DNA of 64,000 nt from Pseudomonas sp. PSE14 (GTDB taxonomy: Bacteria; Pseudomonadota; Gammaproteobacteria; Pseudomonadales; Pseudomonadaceae). The position numbers and the translations under genes were made by a program. The stretch is taken from the NCBI RefSeq assembly GCF_029203285.1, contig NZ_CP115669.1, forward strand, positions 2,790,001-2,854,000, in the 5' to 3' direction. The number at the start of each line of letters is the position of its first letter. Positions within the stretch are counted from its first letter, which is position 1. This document shows, piece by piece, positions 1 to 8,379 of this stretch. The notes under the pieces were generated by a model. That model saw nothing but the letters and a program-made list of their open reading frames with translations. It did no database searches and was not told the DNA's origin.

Positions 1-20
1 CACCCGCTCTTCGCCGTGAG

Positions 21-1493
21 TCATTTCTTTTCCGGCTTCTGCGCGGGCGCCGGTGGGATGTAGGGATCGGGTGCGCCGTTCTCGATGGGCGGATACTGGG
101 CCAGGCTGGTCTTGAGGCGCCCGACGATGCCCATCATTGGCTTGAGCAGCCAGGTGTTCTCGATGGCGACATCGTCTTCTTCACGCAGGTCGGTCAACAG
201 GTTGTAGATGCGTGGAATCGCCAGCGGTTGGGGCGGATCGAACATCTCGTCCTGCTGGATGAAGTGCATCTTCCAGTTGCGCCACTTGACAGCGGTAAGA
301 CGGTCGGCGACGTAGATCGGGAAGCCCTGGCGATTGGACTCCGCCTGCTTTCCGGTCAGGAAATCCTGCTGGTCGACTCCGTCCACCGCGCGGTCCTGCG
401 GCACTTCGGCGCCGGCCACGTGGGCGAGGGTGGTGTAGAGGTCGACGATATGCACGATCTCGTTGCTGACCCGGCCCGCCGCCGCGTGGTTCGGCCAGCG
501 CAGGATGAAGGGCGCGCGGATGCCGCCTTCCATGGCGGTGAAGTAGGTCCCGCGCCAGGGTCCGTTGGCGCCGCGCCAGGGACGCCGCGCTTCGCCGCCG
601 TTGTCGCTGGTGAGTATCACCAGGGTGTTGTCGGCGACACCGGCCTCCTGCAGCGCATCGAGGACCTGCCCGGCGCGGTAGTCCATCTCGGCCAGGGAGT
701 CCGCCCAGGAGCCGTTGCCGGTCTTGCCGGCGAAGGCCGGGTTGGGCTGCGTCGGCATGTGCGGCAGGGAAAACGGGATGTAGGCGAAGAACGGCTTGCC
801 CGCCTGGGCGTTGCGCTTGATGAAGGCGCTGGCCTTGGCGGTGAGTTCCTCATCCAGCGTGCGCTTGCTGGCCAGGTCCAGGGGCTTGACCTTGCGTGGC
901 GGCTCGCCGCGCCGGGACTCGTAGATGTACTGCGGGGGCACCAGGTTGGCGTCCCAGCCTTGCTTGCTACCGGGAGCCGGAGTGAGGTCGGTGGCTATGT
1001 CCGTGGCGGACCACATCGCCTCGTCGAAGGTGCGCGGCGTGCCATACCACTCGTCGAAGCCCTGCTGCGTGGGCAGCCGCCCGTCGCTGCTGCCCAGGTG
1101 CCACTTGCCCCAGATGCCGGTGGCATAGCCGCGCGCGGAGAGCAGCTCGGCGAGGGTGACCTCCCATTGGGTCAGGCCATCCGGCTCGCCGATGCGCGGT
1201 ACGCGGTAGGTGCCGGAGCGGATCGAGAAGCGCCCGGTCATCAGCGCCGAGCGCGACGGGGTGCACTGGGCCTCGACGTTGAAATTGGTCAGGCGCACGC
1301 CTTCGCGCGCCAGTTCGTCGATGCGCGGTGTCTCGGCTCCGCGCAGGGGGCCGCCGCCATAGACGCCCAGTTCGCCGTAACCGAGGTTGTCGTAAAGCAT
1401 GATGACGATGTTGGGCGGTGTCGCCTGGGCGAAGACCGGCGGGGCCAGCAGCAGGGCGCCGAGAAGGGCCATAGGGGCGAAGCGGGGTTTCAT
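21..1493 (-). CDS. Exported type I sulfatase (formylglycine family)
   Basis: Predicted to hydrolyse a sulfate ester in the periplasm. The 490-aa protein begins with a signal peptide (about residues 1-22, hydrophobic run after MKPRF). The sulfatase signature C-T-P-S-R lies at residues 77-81; Cys77 would be converted to formylglycine. The metal-binding N-terminal motif reads Asp35-Asn36 in LYDNLGYG, where most family members have Asp-Asp. Further family blocks are GKWHLG and TSDNGG. I chose the ATG at 1493 because a GGAGGAA ribosome site precedes it and the signal peptide follows at once; a longer open frame upstream to 1616 lacks both. The gene is alone on the minus strand, and a four-box AraC-type site lies 87 bp upstream. 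No sulfatase-maturating enzyme is in the window. Substrate unknown. Confidence 0.93.
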   Translation of the reverse strand: MKPRFAPMALLGALLLAPPVFAQATPPNIVIMLYDNLGYGELGVYGGGPLRGAETPRIDELAREGVRLTNFNVEAQCTPSRSALMTGRFSIRSGTYRVPRIGEPDGLTQWEVTLAELLSARGYATGIWGKWHLGSSDGRLPTQQGFDEWYGTPRTFDEAMWSATDIATDLTPAPGSKQGWDANLVPPQYIYESRRGEPPRKVKPLDLASKRTLDEELTAKASAFIKRNAQAGKPFFAYIPFSLPHMPTQPNPAFAGKTGNGSWADSLAEMDYRAGQVLDALQEAGVADNTLVILTSDNGGEARRPWRGANGPWRGTYFTAMEGGIRAPFILRWPNHAAAGRVSNEIVHIVDLYTTLAHVAGAEVPQDRAVDGVDQQDFLTGKQAESNRQGFPIYVADRLTAVKWRNWKMHFIQQDEMFDPPQPLAIPRIYNLLTDLREEDDVAIENTWLLKPMMGIVGRLKTSLAQYPPIENGAPDPYIPPAPAQKPEKK

Positions 1494-1579
1494 CGATGTT
1501 CCTCCAGTGACGCCAATGGGCCGGAAAGCCCGCCGGCAACCGTAACGCTGACCTTCGCAGACTTGTTCGCCGCCTGAAT

Positions 1580-1615
1580 CGCTATGACGCGCCATCGGCT
1601 TGTCATCTGACGCCA
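1580..1615 (-). promoter_or_regulatory. Candidate AraC-family binding site upstream of sulfatase
   Basis: Read on the minus strand, four boxes follow each other: TGGCG (1615-1611), TGACA (1605-1601), TGGCG (1594-1590) and TAGCG (1584-1580). Starts are 10, 11 and 10 bp apart, so the pair TGGC/TGRC is repeated with a 21-bp period, the arrangement known for AraC/XylS activators. The same layout recurs at 4399-4434 and 8244-8279. The conserved GCGATT after box 4 may overlap the -35. Confidence 0.68.
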
Positions 1616-1693
1616 TTCGCCGCGCCGCAGCGGCATTGCCAGAGGCATGCCCGCGACATATTGTCGGGATTTTCCGGCTTTGCTAGCTTGCCC

Positions 1694-1719
1694 CTCCGGC
1701 CGGCGATATTCGGCCGGAG
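1694..1719. repeat. Perfect inverted repeat upstream of araC-family gene
   Basis: CTCCGGCCG (1694-1702) and CGGCCGGAG (1711-1719) are perfect 9-bp arms around an AT-richer 8-bp loop. It lies in the 301-bp gap 1494-1794, about 75 bp before the regulator start. It could be an operator or a leader hairpin; there is no T-run after it, so a terminator is unlikely. Apart from this and the AraC-type site I see nothing definite in that gap. Confidence 0.4.
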
Positions 1720-1794
1720 AACCAAGAAGCAGGCGGGGCTCGGCCACGCGCCAGCGATAACAAGAACCTCTGACGCCAGGAGGCCGTGTACCCC

Positions 1795-2805
1795 ATGTCC
1801 AGACTCAAGCACACAGTCTTTACCGAAGCCCTCATGCAGCGCCATGGTGCCGCCTTCAAGCCGCACCTGGCGGCCGTCGGCCTGAGCGAGGAAGTCCTGC
1901 AACGGCCGGATGCGAAGATTCCACTCGGCCAGTACAACGCACTGCTGGAGCGGACCGCGGCGCAGGGCGACCCTTTCTTCGGCCTGCGGCTGGGGTTGGG
2001 GCTGCTGGATGGGGCGTCCGATGGCAACCTGATGGGCGGCGTCAGTCTGGCGGTGCGCAGCGCGGCGAACGTGCGCCAGATGCTGGAGTGCGCCTGCCGT
2101 TACCTTGTCGTCCATGCGCAGGCCAACGAGCTCAGCTGGCGCTTGAATACCGGCAATCTGGAAATCCGCTACCGCATCACCGATCCCAGTGTCACCCACC
2201 GGCGGCAGGACGCCGAGTTCGCCATCGGGACCCTGTTCGCGCGTCTTCGCCAATACACGGACAACAAATACATGCCACTGCGGGTGGCCTTCATGCACCC
2301 GCAGCCCGCCGACATCAGCCTGCATCAGCAGACGTTCCAGTGCCCCTTGTCGTTCGACCAGACGGCGAACCTGATGCTGTGGCCGGGAGCGATGCTCGAC
2401 GAGCCGCTGGTGACGGCCGACCTGCGGCTCTACCAGATGCTGATTCCGGGACTGGAGGAAGAGCGCCGGCGGCGCCTCGCCGATACCGACCTGACCACCC
2501 GGCTGAGCCTGGTGATCGAAACGAACCTGGCCACCGGCAAGGTCACCCTGGAGCACATGGCGCAGGAGCTATGCATGAGCAAGCGCACCCTGCAGCGTCG
2601 CCTGCAGGCGTTGGAGCTGGAGTTCGCCGAACTGGTGGAGGAGATTCGCCAGGGCCTGGCCATCGAGCTGGTGCGCCAGTCGGCGTGCAGCCTGACCGAG
2701 ATCGCCCAGCGTATCGGCTACAACGAAGCCAGCTCCTTCACCCGCGCCTTCCGCCGTTGGACCGGCCTGACGCCACGGGAATTCCGCCAGCGCGAGGGGA
2801 AATGA
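1795..2805 (+). CDS. AraC-family transcriptional regulator (OruR/Arabinose_bd type)
   Basis: A 336-aa regulator with an N-terminal Arabinose_bd-like sensor domain (about residues 15-200) and a C-terminal AraC double helix-turn-helix. The HTH is visible in MAQELCMSKRTLQRRL and in LTEIAQRIGYNEASSFTRAFRRWTG followed by TPREFR, the family signature. The ATG at 1795 is 11 bp after AGGAGG (1778-1783); an alternative GTG at 1786 sits too close to that site. The gene lies between a sulfatase and an amine oxidase that are both read from the minus strand. Those two units and the cytochrome c operon at 8.2 kb carry matching four-box sites, so this protein is the likely activator of all three (inference). 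The inducer is unknown. OruR-type relatives often sense amino acids, fatty acids or steroid-like ligands. Confidence 0.92.
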   Translation: MSRLKHTVFTEALMQRHGAAFKPHLAAVGLSEEVLQRPDAKIPLGQYNALLERTAAQGDPFFGLRLGLGLLDGASDGNLMGGVSLAVRSAANVRQMLECACRYLVVHAQANELSWRLNTGNLEIRYRITDPSVTHRRQDAEFAIGTLFARLRQYTDNKYMPLRVAFMHPQPADISLHQQTFQCPLSFDQTANLMLWPGAMLDEPLVTADLRLYQMLIPGLEEERRRRLADTDLTTRLSLVIETNLATGKVTLEHMAQELCMSKRTLQRRLQALELEFAELVEEIRQGLAIELVRQSACSLTEIAQRIGYNEASSFTRAFRRWTGLTPREFRQREGK

Positions 2806-2843
2806 AAAAGGCCCCGCCGGGCGGGAGCGCGCCTGGCGGGGCC
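2805..2843 (-). terminator. Rho-independent terminator for the amine oxidase gene
   Basis: Arms GGCCCCGCC (2810-2818) and GGCGGGGCC (2835-2843) pair perfectly. On the minus strand the hairpin is followed directly by TTTTT, so it terminates the amine oxidase transcript coming from 2858. The converging AraC gene ends at 2805 and may use the same stem. Confidence 0.8.
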
Positions 2844-2857
2844 AGAGCTGCCAGGTG

Positions 2858-4321
2858 TCAGCCAAGCAGCTTGTGGGTGCGCAGCGCCGACTGTCGGCCG
2901 GCGCTGATGGCGCCATCGATGAAGCCGCGCCAACCTTCGCCATGGTCGCCCTGGCCGAAGATCACCCGGCCGCGGTCCTTCTGGAAGTGGTCGTAGTACT
3001 TCTTGAACCACTTGGGCTTGTAGCTGCAGTAGGTGCCCTGGGCGTAAGGGTCCAGAGTCCATTCGTAGCCGTAGCACTGCTCGACTTCCAGTCCCGGGAA
3101 GAAGCTGTCGACCACTTTCTGCACCGCGTCGCGGTCCTGGATATCGAGCTTCTGGGGATCGGCCCCGAAGCCGACGAAGATCGTGTGGTCCTCGCCCTTG
3201 GCGTAGGTCGCCAGCAGGTTGATCGGGTGCTCCGAACTGCCCACACCCAGCCATTTGCCGCCGCCCGGCAGGGCTCCCTTGGTCCGGATGAACACCTTGA
3301 TGCCGCTGCCGGTGTGCTTCTCCTTGGCCGCTTCCACCAGCGCCGGGTCCAGCGCGGGGGTGAAGGCGATGCGCGGCAGAACGTTCATCGGCACCGCGAC
3401 TATGACCGCGGCGGCGCTGATGACGTCGCCCTGCTGGGTGGTGACCAGCACCCGCTTGCCCTGGTCCTCGACCTTGGTGACCGGCGTGGACAGGCGCACT
3501 TCCGGCTTGCCTTCTTCCAGCATGGCGTTGATCAGGCTGATGGTGCCGTCCTTGAACGAGTAATGGCCGCAGGCATCAATGAACAGCGGCAGGTCCCAGC
3601 CGGCCACCGAAAACCAGCGCACCACGTCCGCATAGGACGCCTTGTCGCTGGTGGTATGGGCGATGGCCGCGATGTAGCCATCGACGATGGTGCGCTGCAG
3701 CGGGGTGAGTTCGATCTGCGCATAGCGTGCCGCGGCGTTCATGTCGTCGACGGCGAGGAGCTCGTTCCAGGTGTGCCTGGCGTCATACGGACGCTCCCAG
3801 AGCTTGCGGCCATCGGCGAAGTAGGTGTTGATCGCCTTGGCCACCTCGATCATGTCCTTGCCCTTGAGCTCGATCGATTTGCCGTCCTGCGCCACATAGA
3901 TGGTCTGCTTGTCCTCGACGAAGGGCTCGGGCGTTTCTTTCAGCGGCAATCCATAGCGCTGCACCTCGGCCCAGACGAAGGGCTGGGTCCAGTGAATCCA
4001 GGTGCCGCCGAGTTCGACCTTGTGGCCGGCGAATTCACTGCTGAAGGTACGTCCGCCCAGGCGGTTGCGAGCCTCAAGGACCAGGGTGCGGTAGCCGTTC
4101 TTCATACTGTCCCGGGCGGCGGTGACGCCGGCGAAACCACCGCCGATGACGATCACGTCGTAGTCGCAATCGGGGTTGCGGGCGTGCTGCTTGGGGTCGG
4201 CAGCGACGGCCGCCGCAAGCTGGCTGCTACCGACGACCGTTGCTGCGCCCACCGCGCCGACCACGCCGGCGTTGCGCAGGAATTTGCGGCGGCTGACGCC
4301 ATCGTTCTGCTTGTTGCTCAT
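2858..4321 (-). CDS. Tat-exported flavin monoamine oxidase-like protein
   Basis: An FAD-dependent amine oxidase family protein (487 aa), likely oxidising an amine, or possibly a C-C or C-H bond as some relatives do. A twin-arginine signal is clear: SRRKFLRN at residues 10-17 followed by an Ala/Gly/Val-rich stretch to about residue 42, so the folded flavoprotein should be periplasmic. The dinucleotide-binding motif GGGFAG lies at 60-65, followed by GGRTFS and GGTWIHW typical of the family. The C-terminal FAD segment (GDHGEGWRGFIDGAISAGR) is intact. I chose the ATG at 4321 over an in-frame GTG at 4327 because AGAGG stands 5 bp before the ATG. An AraC-type four-box site is 78 bp upstream and a strong terminator follows. 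The substrate cannot be told from the sequence. Confidence 0.9.
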   Translation of the reverse strand: MSNKQNDGVSRRKFLRNAGVVGAVGAATVVGSSQLAAAVAADPKQHARNPDCDYDVIVIGGGFAGVTAARDSMKNGYRTLVLEARNRLGGRTFSSEFAGHKVELGGTWIHWTQPFVWAEVQRYGLPLKETPEPFVEDKQTIYVAQDGKSIELKGKDMIEVAKAINTYFADGRKLWERPYDARHTWNELLAVDDMNAAARYAQIELTPLQRTIVDGYIAAIAHTTSDKASYADVVRWFSVAGWDLPLFIDACGHYSFKDGTISLINAMLEEGKPEVRLSTPVTKVEDQGKRVLVTTQQGDVISAAAVIVAVPMNVLPRIAFTPALDPALVEAAKEKHTGSGIKVFIRTKGALPGGGKWLGVGSSEHPINLLATYAKGEDHTIFVGFGADPQKLDIQDRDAVQKVVDSFFPGLEVEQCYGYEWTLDPYAQGTYCSYKPKWFKKYYDHFQKDRGRVIFGQGDHGEGWRGFIDGAISAGRQSALRTHKLLG

Positions 4322-4398
4322 GTCCACCTCTTGTTCTTCTCATCGGAATGCCTTGCGGCAGCTGACAATCACCTTGCCAGAGCGGGACGTCGGCTAAT

Positions 4399-4434
4399 CG
4401 CCAGGACGCGCCAAGGACTTGCCATTGGATGCCA
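4399..4434 (-). promoter_or_regulatory. Candidate AraC-family binding site upstream of amine oxidase
   Basis: On the minus strand: TGGCA (4434-4430), TGGCA (4424-4420), TGGCG (4413-4409), TGGCG (4403-4399), with 10, 11 and 10 bp between starts. This is the best of the three copies; all four boxes begin TGGC. GCGATT follows box 4 as in the other copies. Confidence 0.7.
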
Positions 4435-4468
4435 ACCACTGTCGGCAGGGCTTGCGCCCGAATGCGCA

Positions 4469-4530
4469 ACGCCCTATGGCGCGCGGGCCGATAGGGCGTG
4501 GGGAGGGGGCACGCCATGCCGGGCGTGCCC
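4469..4530 (-). repeat. Two hairpins at the 3' end of the DUF1329 gene
   Basis: Perfect arms ACGCCCTAT / ATAGGGCGT (4469-4477, 4491-4499) and GGGCACGCC / GGCGTGCCC (4507-4515, 4522-4530). They lie just past the minus-strand stop at 4546. No T-run follows, so they are either a weak terminator or mRNA 3'-end stabilisers. Confidence 0.5.
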
Positions 4531-4545
4531 GCAGCGAGCCGGTGA

Positions 4546-5916
4546 TCAGCGCATGCCGTCGGTGCGCAGCGCCGCCGGGGTGAAGTCGTAGGCCTTGGCG
4601 GTGATGCCGTACTGGGTGTTGCGCGGTTCCTCGTTGCGCAGGCCGACCACCATGTAGCGCCCGGAGATCAGGTCGTAGAGCGTTTCCGCCGCCAGGTAGC
4701 TGGTCTGCCGGTCATAGCGGTACAGGGCGTGGCCTTCGGCGACCCGCCAGAGCTGGCCCTGGCGATCGTAGTGATCCACTTCGGCGATCTGCCAGGTGTC
4801 CTCGTCGATATAGAAGTGCCGCTTGGCGTAGACGTGCCGGGCGTCGGGCTTGACGGTGGCGACCACCTCCCAGACCCGGTGCAGCTCGTAGCGAGTGTGG
4901 TCCGGATTGATGTGCCCGGCCTTGATGATCTCGTCGTACTTGAGGGTCGGCGATTCGAGCCGGTAGCTGTTGTACGGGATGTACAGCTCCTTCTTGCCGA
5001 TCAGCTTCCAGTCGTAGCGATCCGGGGCGCCGTTGTACATGTCCAGGTTGTCGGCGGTACGTTGGCCGTCGGAGGCGGTACCCGGCCCGTCGTAGGCGAG
5101 CTGCGGGGCGCGCCGTACGCGGCGTTGTCCGGCGTTGTAGACCCAGGCGCGGCGCGGGTTATTGACCTGGTCGATGGTCTCGTGGACCAGGGCGACGGTA
5201 CCGGCCAGGCGCGCGGGTTCGAGCACCCGCTGCTTGTAGTAGTAGAGCAGGGAGCCGGCATCCTCCGCCGGCAGATCGGCCACCTGGCTGGGGTAGACCT
5301 GCTCCTCTTCGAAGCGCACGGGGGTGTAGGCACCGTCCACCTGCGGCGTTGCCTGGATGAAGCCGCGCTTGTAGCTGTCGCCCATGTAGCGGGTGAAGTG
5401 GTTCCAGACCACCTCTACGCCGTTCCTGGGCAGCGGGAATGCGTAGTAGCTGCCCGGCTTGAAGCCGGACAGGCCGCTGCCGTCGTTGACCGAGGCGACG
5501 TGCAGGGCGCTGTCCTTGGCGGCGGCCATGACCGCCGGCGGGACGCTGGCGGTGCGGTGGGTTGGGTAGACGGGAATGCGGTAGGTGTCGGGATAGCGTT
5601 TGAACAGCGCCATCTGCCCTTCGGTGAGACGGGCACGGTATTGCTCGGCGTTCTTCGCGGTGATCACGAACAGGGGCTTCTCGCTGGCGAACGGGTCGGC
5701 GAGAAAGCCCTTGGCGTCCACGGCGCCGGCGGTCTTCGGCAGCCCGCCGGTCCAGGCCGGGATGCTGCCGTCGGCGTTGCCTTCCTTCTGCGCGCCCAGT
5801 GGCGTCAGGCTGCTGCCCAGGCTGTCGGCTTCCTGGGGAGTGACGGCGGCCAGCACGCTGCCCGCCAGCAGGGACAGGCTCAGCAGGGCGCCTTTAAGCA
5901 AGGTATCTCGGTTCAT
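4546..5916 (-). CDS. DUF1329 family exported protein
   Basis: A 456-aa protein of the DUF1329 family with an N-terminal signal peptide (about residues 1-23, ending LLAGSVLA). The family block TPLGAQKEGNADGSIPAWTGG follows directly after cleavage. DUF1329 proteins are predicted periplasmic/outer-membrane-associated, LolA/LolB-like, and nearly always sit next to DUF1302 proteins in clusters that degrade hydrophobic compounds. Here it is last in the operon cytochrome c - DUF1302 - DUF1329, only 16 bp after the DUF1302 gene. A paralogue of similar length lies at 51570-52925. Its exact role is not known; transfer of a hydrophobic substrate to or from the outer membrane is an inference from context. 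Confidence 0.88.
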   Translation of the reverse strand: MNRDTLLKGALLSLSLLAGSVLAAVTPQEADSLGSSLTPLGAQKEGNADGSIPAWTGGLPKTAGAVDAKGFLADPFASEKPLFVITAKNAEQYRARLTEGQMALFKRYPDTYRIPVYPTHRTASVPPAVMAAAKDSALHVASVNDGSGLSGFKPGSYYAFPLPRNGVEVVWNHFTRYMGDSYKRGFIQATPQVDGAYTPVRFEEEQVYPSQVADLPAEDAGSLLYYYKQRVLEPARLAGTVALVHETIDQVNNPRRAWVYNAGQRRVRRAPQLAYDGPGTASDGQRTADNLDMYNGAPDRYDWKLIGKKELYIPYNSYRLESPTLKYDEIIKAGHINPDHTRYELHRVWEVVATVKPDARHVYAKRHFYIDEDTWQIAEVDHYDRQGQLWRVAEGHALYRYDRQTSYLAAETLYDLISGRYMVVGLRNEEPRNTQYGITAKAYDFTPAALRTDGMR

Positions 5917-5932
5917 CGTGTTCAGGCTCCGG

Positions 5933-7729
5933 TCAGAAGTTCACGCCAAGACTCAGCGATACGTAGTCGCGGTCGATGTCGGTGTTGAAGTCGCCGCCGA
6001 AGTAGTTGGTGTAACTGAGGCTGGCGGTGTAGGTGTTGCGGTAGTCGGCATCCAGGCCGAGGCTTACGGCCTTGGAGCCTTCGTTGAAGGTCGGCCCGTA
6101 GCCGTCCACGTCATGGGACCAGCCCAGGTTCGGGGTCAGGTTGATGCCGGCGAAAACGTTGGTGTACTTCAGTGCGCTGTAGGCGCGATAACCCCAGGAG
6201 GTCTGGGTGTAGTAGCCGTGGCGGCCGCCCTGGACGACGTCGCCGAACACCGAGTCGCGCCCGTAGCGTTGCTTGTCCAGCGACTCCAGGCCGCCGATGT
6301 GGGTCACGCCGAATTCCGCGGCGAGGCTCATCGAGTCGGCGCCCAGCAACGGGTCGAATACATGCAGGAAGGTGGTCTGCGCCTGGGTTACTTCCTTGCG
6401 CTTCCAGCCTTGCAGTACCTGGCCTTCCTCGGCGGGTACCGTGGGTTCGACATCGCTGCCGGTGAGCGCCCGGAAGGTCGGGTTCAGCGCGCCTCCGGCG
6501 AGGTCGGCGGTATTGATCGACAGCGGCTCGTTGGGGCGGTAGCTGATCTCGCCGCTCCAGGCGGTGCCCGTGGGCAATTGGGTGGCGAAGCTCAGGCCGA
6601 AGAGGTGGATGTTCTCCGGGTAGTCGATGAAGTAATGGGTGTTGCCGGCACCGGTGGCGATGCCGAGCGCCATCTGCTCCTGTGGCGAGAGGGCGGCGAA
6701 GGTCGGATCGTTCTGGATGAAGTCGCTCACGCCAGTGGCGGTGAGCAGGCTGAACTTGGGTTTTCGCGAGTGGTAGTTGATGTAGTACGCGCCGTACTCC
6801 GTGCTGTCCCCCAGCCAGCGCAGGGCCATGCCGTACTGGCCGCCGTCGCGCGGTTCGTGGTCCTTCAGGCGCGGGATGATCACGCCTTCGTTGCCGATGC
6901 GCGGGTCCTCGAAGCCGAAGCCCAGGCCCGCGGCGGCAGCGATCGGCTCCAGCGGCGCGACCTCGGCCAGCCCTGCGTTCAGGTTGTTGTTGCAACCCTT
7001 GGGCACCGGGTCGGCACCGAAGAAGGTCCCGCAGTTGGGCAGGGCGTAGGGCTTCCACTGCAACTGGTAGAAGCCTTCCAGGCTCAGGCTGTCGGTCAGC
7101 CCCTGGGAGACGTAGAGCATGTTGACCGGAATCAGGCCTTCCTTGATTTCCGAACCGGGGCGCAGCAGCGCCACCACGTCCAGCGGGTTGATCGCGTTGA
7201 TCGAGTTGCCGATGAACAGGCTCTCGCCCCAGCTCACCACCTGTTTGCCGAGGCGTACGTCGCCGGGGCGGCCGGCGATCTCGTAGCGCTGGGCGATGAA
7301 AGCGTCGAGAAATTCCGCCCCCGACGAGCGTGTCGACATGGTGCGGCCGTCGTCGCTGATCTGCTTGAACGGGCGGTTCTCGTCCTTGAGCTCGAAGTCG
7401 TACCAGTACTTGCCACGGACGAAGGCCCGGGTGTCGCCGTAGTTCAGTTCGAGGTCGTGCACGCCCTTGAAGATCTTCGAGAAGGTTTCGCCCTTCTTGA
7501 AATTCAACCGGCCGTCGTCGCCGGAGGAGGAGTAGCCGCGACCGCCATTGGTGACGTCGATCAGGTCCTTGTCGGGGTTGGCGGTTGCCCAGCTGGCGCC
7601 GATGGACAGCGTGGAGTCGAATTGCCCCTGGATTTCACCGATGTTGAAGGACACCGCGAATGCCGAGGGCAGCGTGCCCGATGAAACGGCCGCTGCCAGC
7701 AGGCAGCGTTTGAAGGAGGTGATACGCAC
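5933..7729 (-). CDS. DUF1302 family protein (predicted outer membrane beta-barrel)
   Basis: A 598-aa protein of the DUF1302 family. It has a signal peptide (about residues 1-26), then alternating short amphipathic strands and a C-terminal segment ending in LSLGVNF, with a terminal Phe as is usual for outer membrane barrels. Family landmarks include GKQVVSWGESLF (about residue 165) and the following INPLD. The family is thought to form substrate channels in catabolic clusters, like FadL (inference). The start is a GTG at 7729 with AAGGA about 8 bp before it; no better ATG is near. It is the middle gene of the three-gene unit starting at 8182, and is paired with the downstream DUF1329 gene. A second DUF1302 gene is at 13884. 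Confidence 0.88.
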   Translation of the reverse strand: MRITSFKRCLLAAAVSSGTLPSAFAVSFNIGEIQGQFDSTLSIGASWATANPDKDLIDVTNGGRGYSSSGDDGRLNFKKGETFSKIFKGVHDLELNYGDTRAFVRGKYWYDFELKDENRPFKQISDDGRTMSTRSSGAEFLDAFIAQRYEIAGRPGDVRLGKQVVSWGESLFIGNSINAINPLDVVALLRPGSEIKEGLIPVNMLYVSQGLTDSLSLEGFYQLQWKPYALPNCGTFFGADPVPKGCNNNLNAGLAEVAPLEPIAAAAGLGFGFEDPRIGNEGVIIPRLKDHEPRDGGQYGMALRWLGDSTEYGAYYINYHSRKPKFSLLTATGVSDFIQNDPTFAALSPQEQMALGIATGAGNTHYFIDYPENIHLFGLSFATQLPTGTAWSGEISYRPNEPLSINTADLAGGALNPTFRALTGSDVEPTVPAEEGQVLQGWKRKEVTQAQTTFLHVFDPLLGADSMSLAAEFGVTHIGGLESLDKQRYGRDSVFGDVVQGGRHGYYTQTSWGYRAYSALKYTNVFAGINLTPNLGWSHDVDGYGPTFNEGSKAVSLGLDADYRNTYTASLSYTNYFGGDFNTDIDRDYVSLSLGVNF

Positions 7730-7810
7730 TGTTCTTATCCTTGTTGTGGTTGTGCCATGTATCCGGCGGCTGCGCGTGGCCAGCCGCCTGTGACTCCGCC
7801 CGCGCCGAAA

Positions 7811-8182
7811 TCAGCCCTGGCTCTGCAGGTAACAGAGCACCGCCTTGCGCTCGTCTGCGTTGCGCAGTCCGCCGAAGGCCATGTTGGTGTCGGGGATCAT
7901 TCGTGCCGGAGCGGTGAGCCACTGGTCGAGGCGCTCCAGGTTCCAGGTCTGCCCGGCGCCGGCCAGGCCCGCGGAATAGGCGTAACCCTGGACGGCGCCC
8001 ATGGGCCGGCCGACGATGCCGGACAGGTGGGGGCCGACCTTGTCCTGGTCGAGGGCGTGACAGGCCGCGCATTTGTTCTGGAAGGCCTTCTGCCCGGCGC
8101 TGGCGTCGCATTCGGCGGCGACGGCGAGGTGAGCGAGGAGCAGGCTGAGAGTGCCTGCGGCGATGCGAGCTGCGGTGAGCAT
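7811..8182 (-). CDS. Class I c-type cytochrome, exported
   Basis: A small monohaem cytochrome c (123 aa). The signal peptide spans about residues 1-23. The haem site CAACH is at 38-42 and the probable axial Met is Met101 in PDTNMAFGG, as in cytochrome c2/c550-like proteins. It would carry electrons in the periplasm. It is the first gene of an operon with DUF1302 and DUF1329 proteins and has the AraC-type four-box site 62 bp upstream. In this context it may accept electrons from an exported dehydrogenase or oxidase, but no quinoprotein dehydrogenase is seen in the window, so the partner is unknown. Confidence 0.92.
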   Translation of the reverse strand: MLTAARIAAGTLSLLLAHLAVAAECDASAGQKAFQNKCAACHALDQDKVGPHLSGIVGRPMGAVQGYAYSAGLAGAGQTWNLERLDQWLTAPARMIPDTNMAFGGLRNADERKAVLCYLQSQG

Positions 8183-8243
8183 GGAGAGAGTTCCCGGTGG
8201 TCTTGAGTGCGACCTAAGGTGACATCCGGGAGTTGTTGCGAAT

Positions 8244-8279
8244 CGCTGGGCTACGCCATTGATTTGTCATTCGATGCCA
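8244..8279 (-). promoter_or_regulatory. Candidate AraC-family binding site upstream of cytochrome c operon
   Basis: On the minus strand: TGGCA (8279-8275), TGACA (8269-8265), TGGCG (8258-8254), CAGCG (8248-8244). Box spacing is 10, 11 and 10 bp, the same as at 1580 and 4399, and GCGATT again ends the element. Outside this, the gap 8183-8379 shows nothing definite. Confidence 0.65.
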
Positions 8280-8379
8280 ATCGCGTCGGCGCGGCCGGCG
8301 ACGCGATCGGCGCTGCGGAAAAGACGCTCGGGAGGAACCGGGCGCGCGGCGGCGCCCGGGGTGTTCGGCAGGTGCGGCG

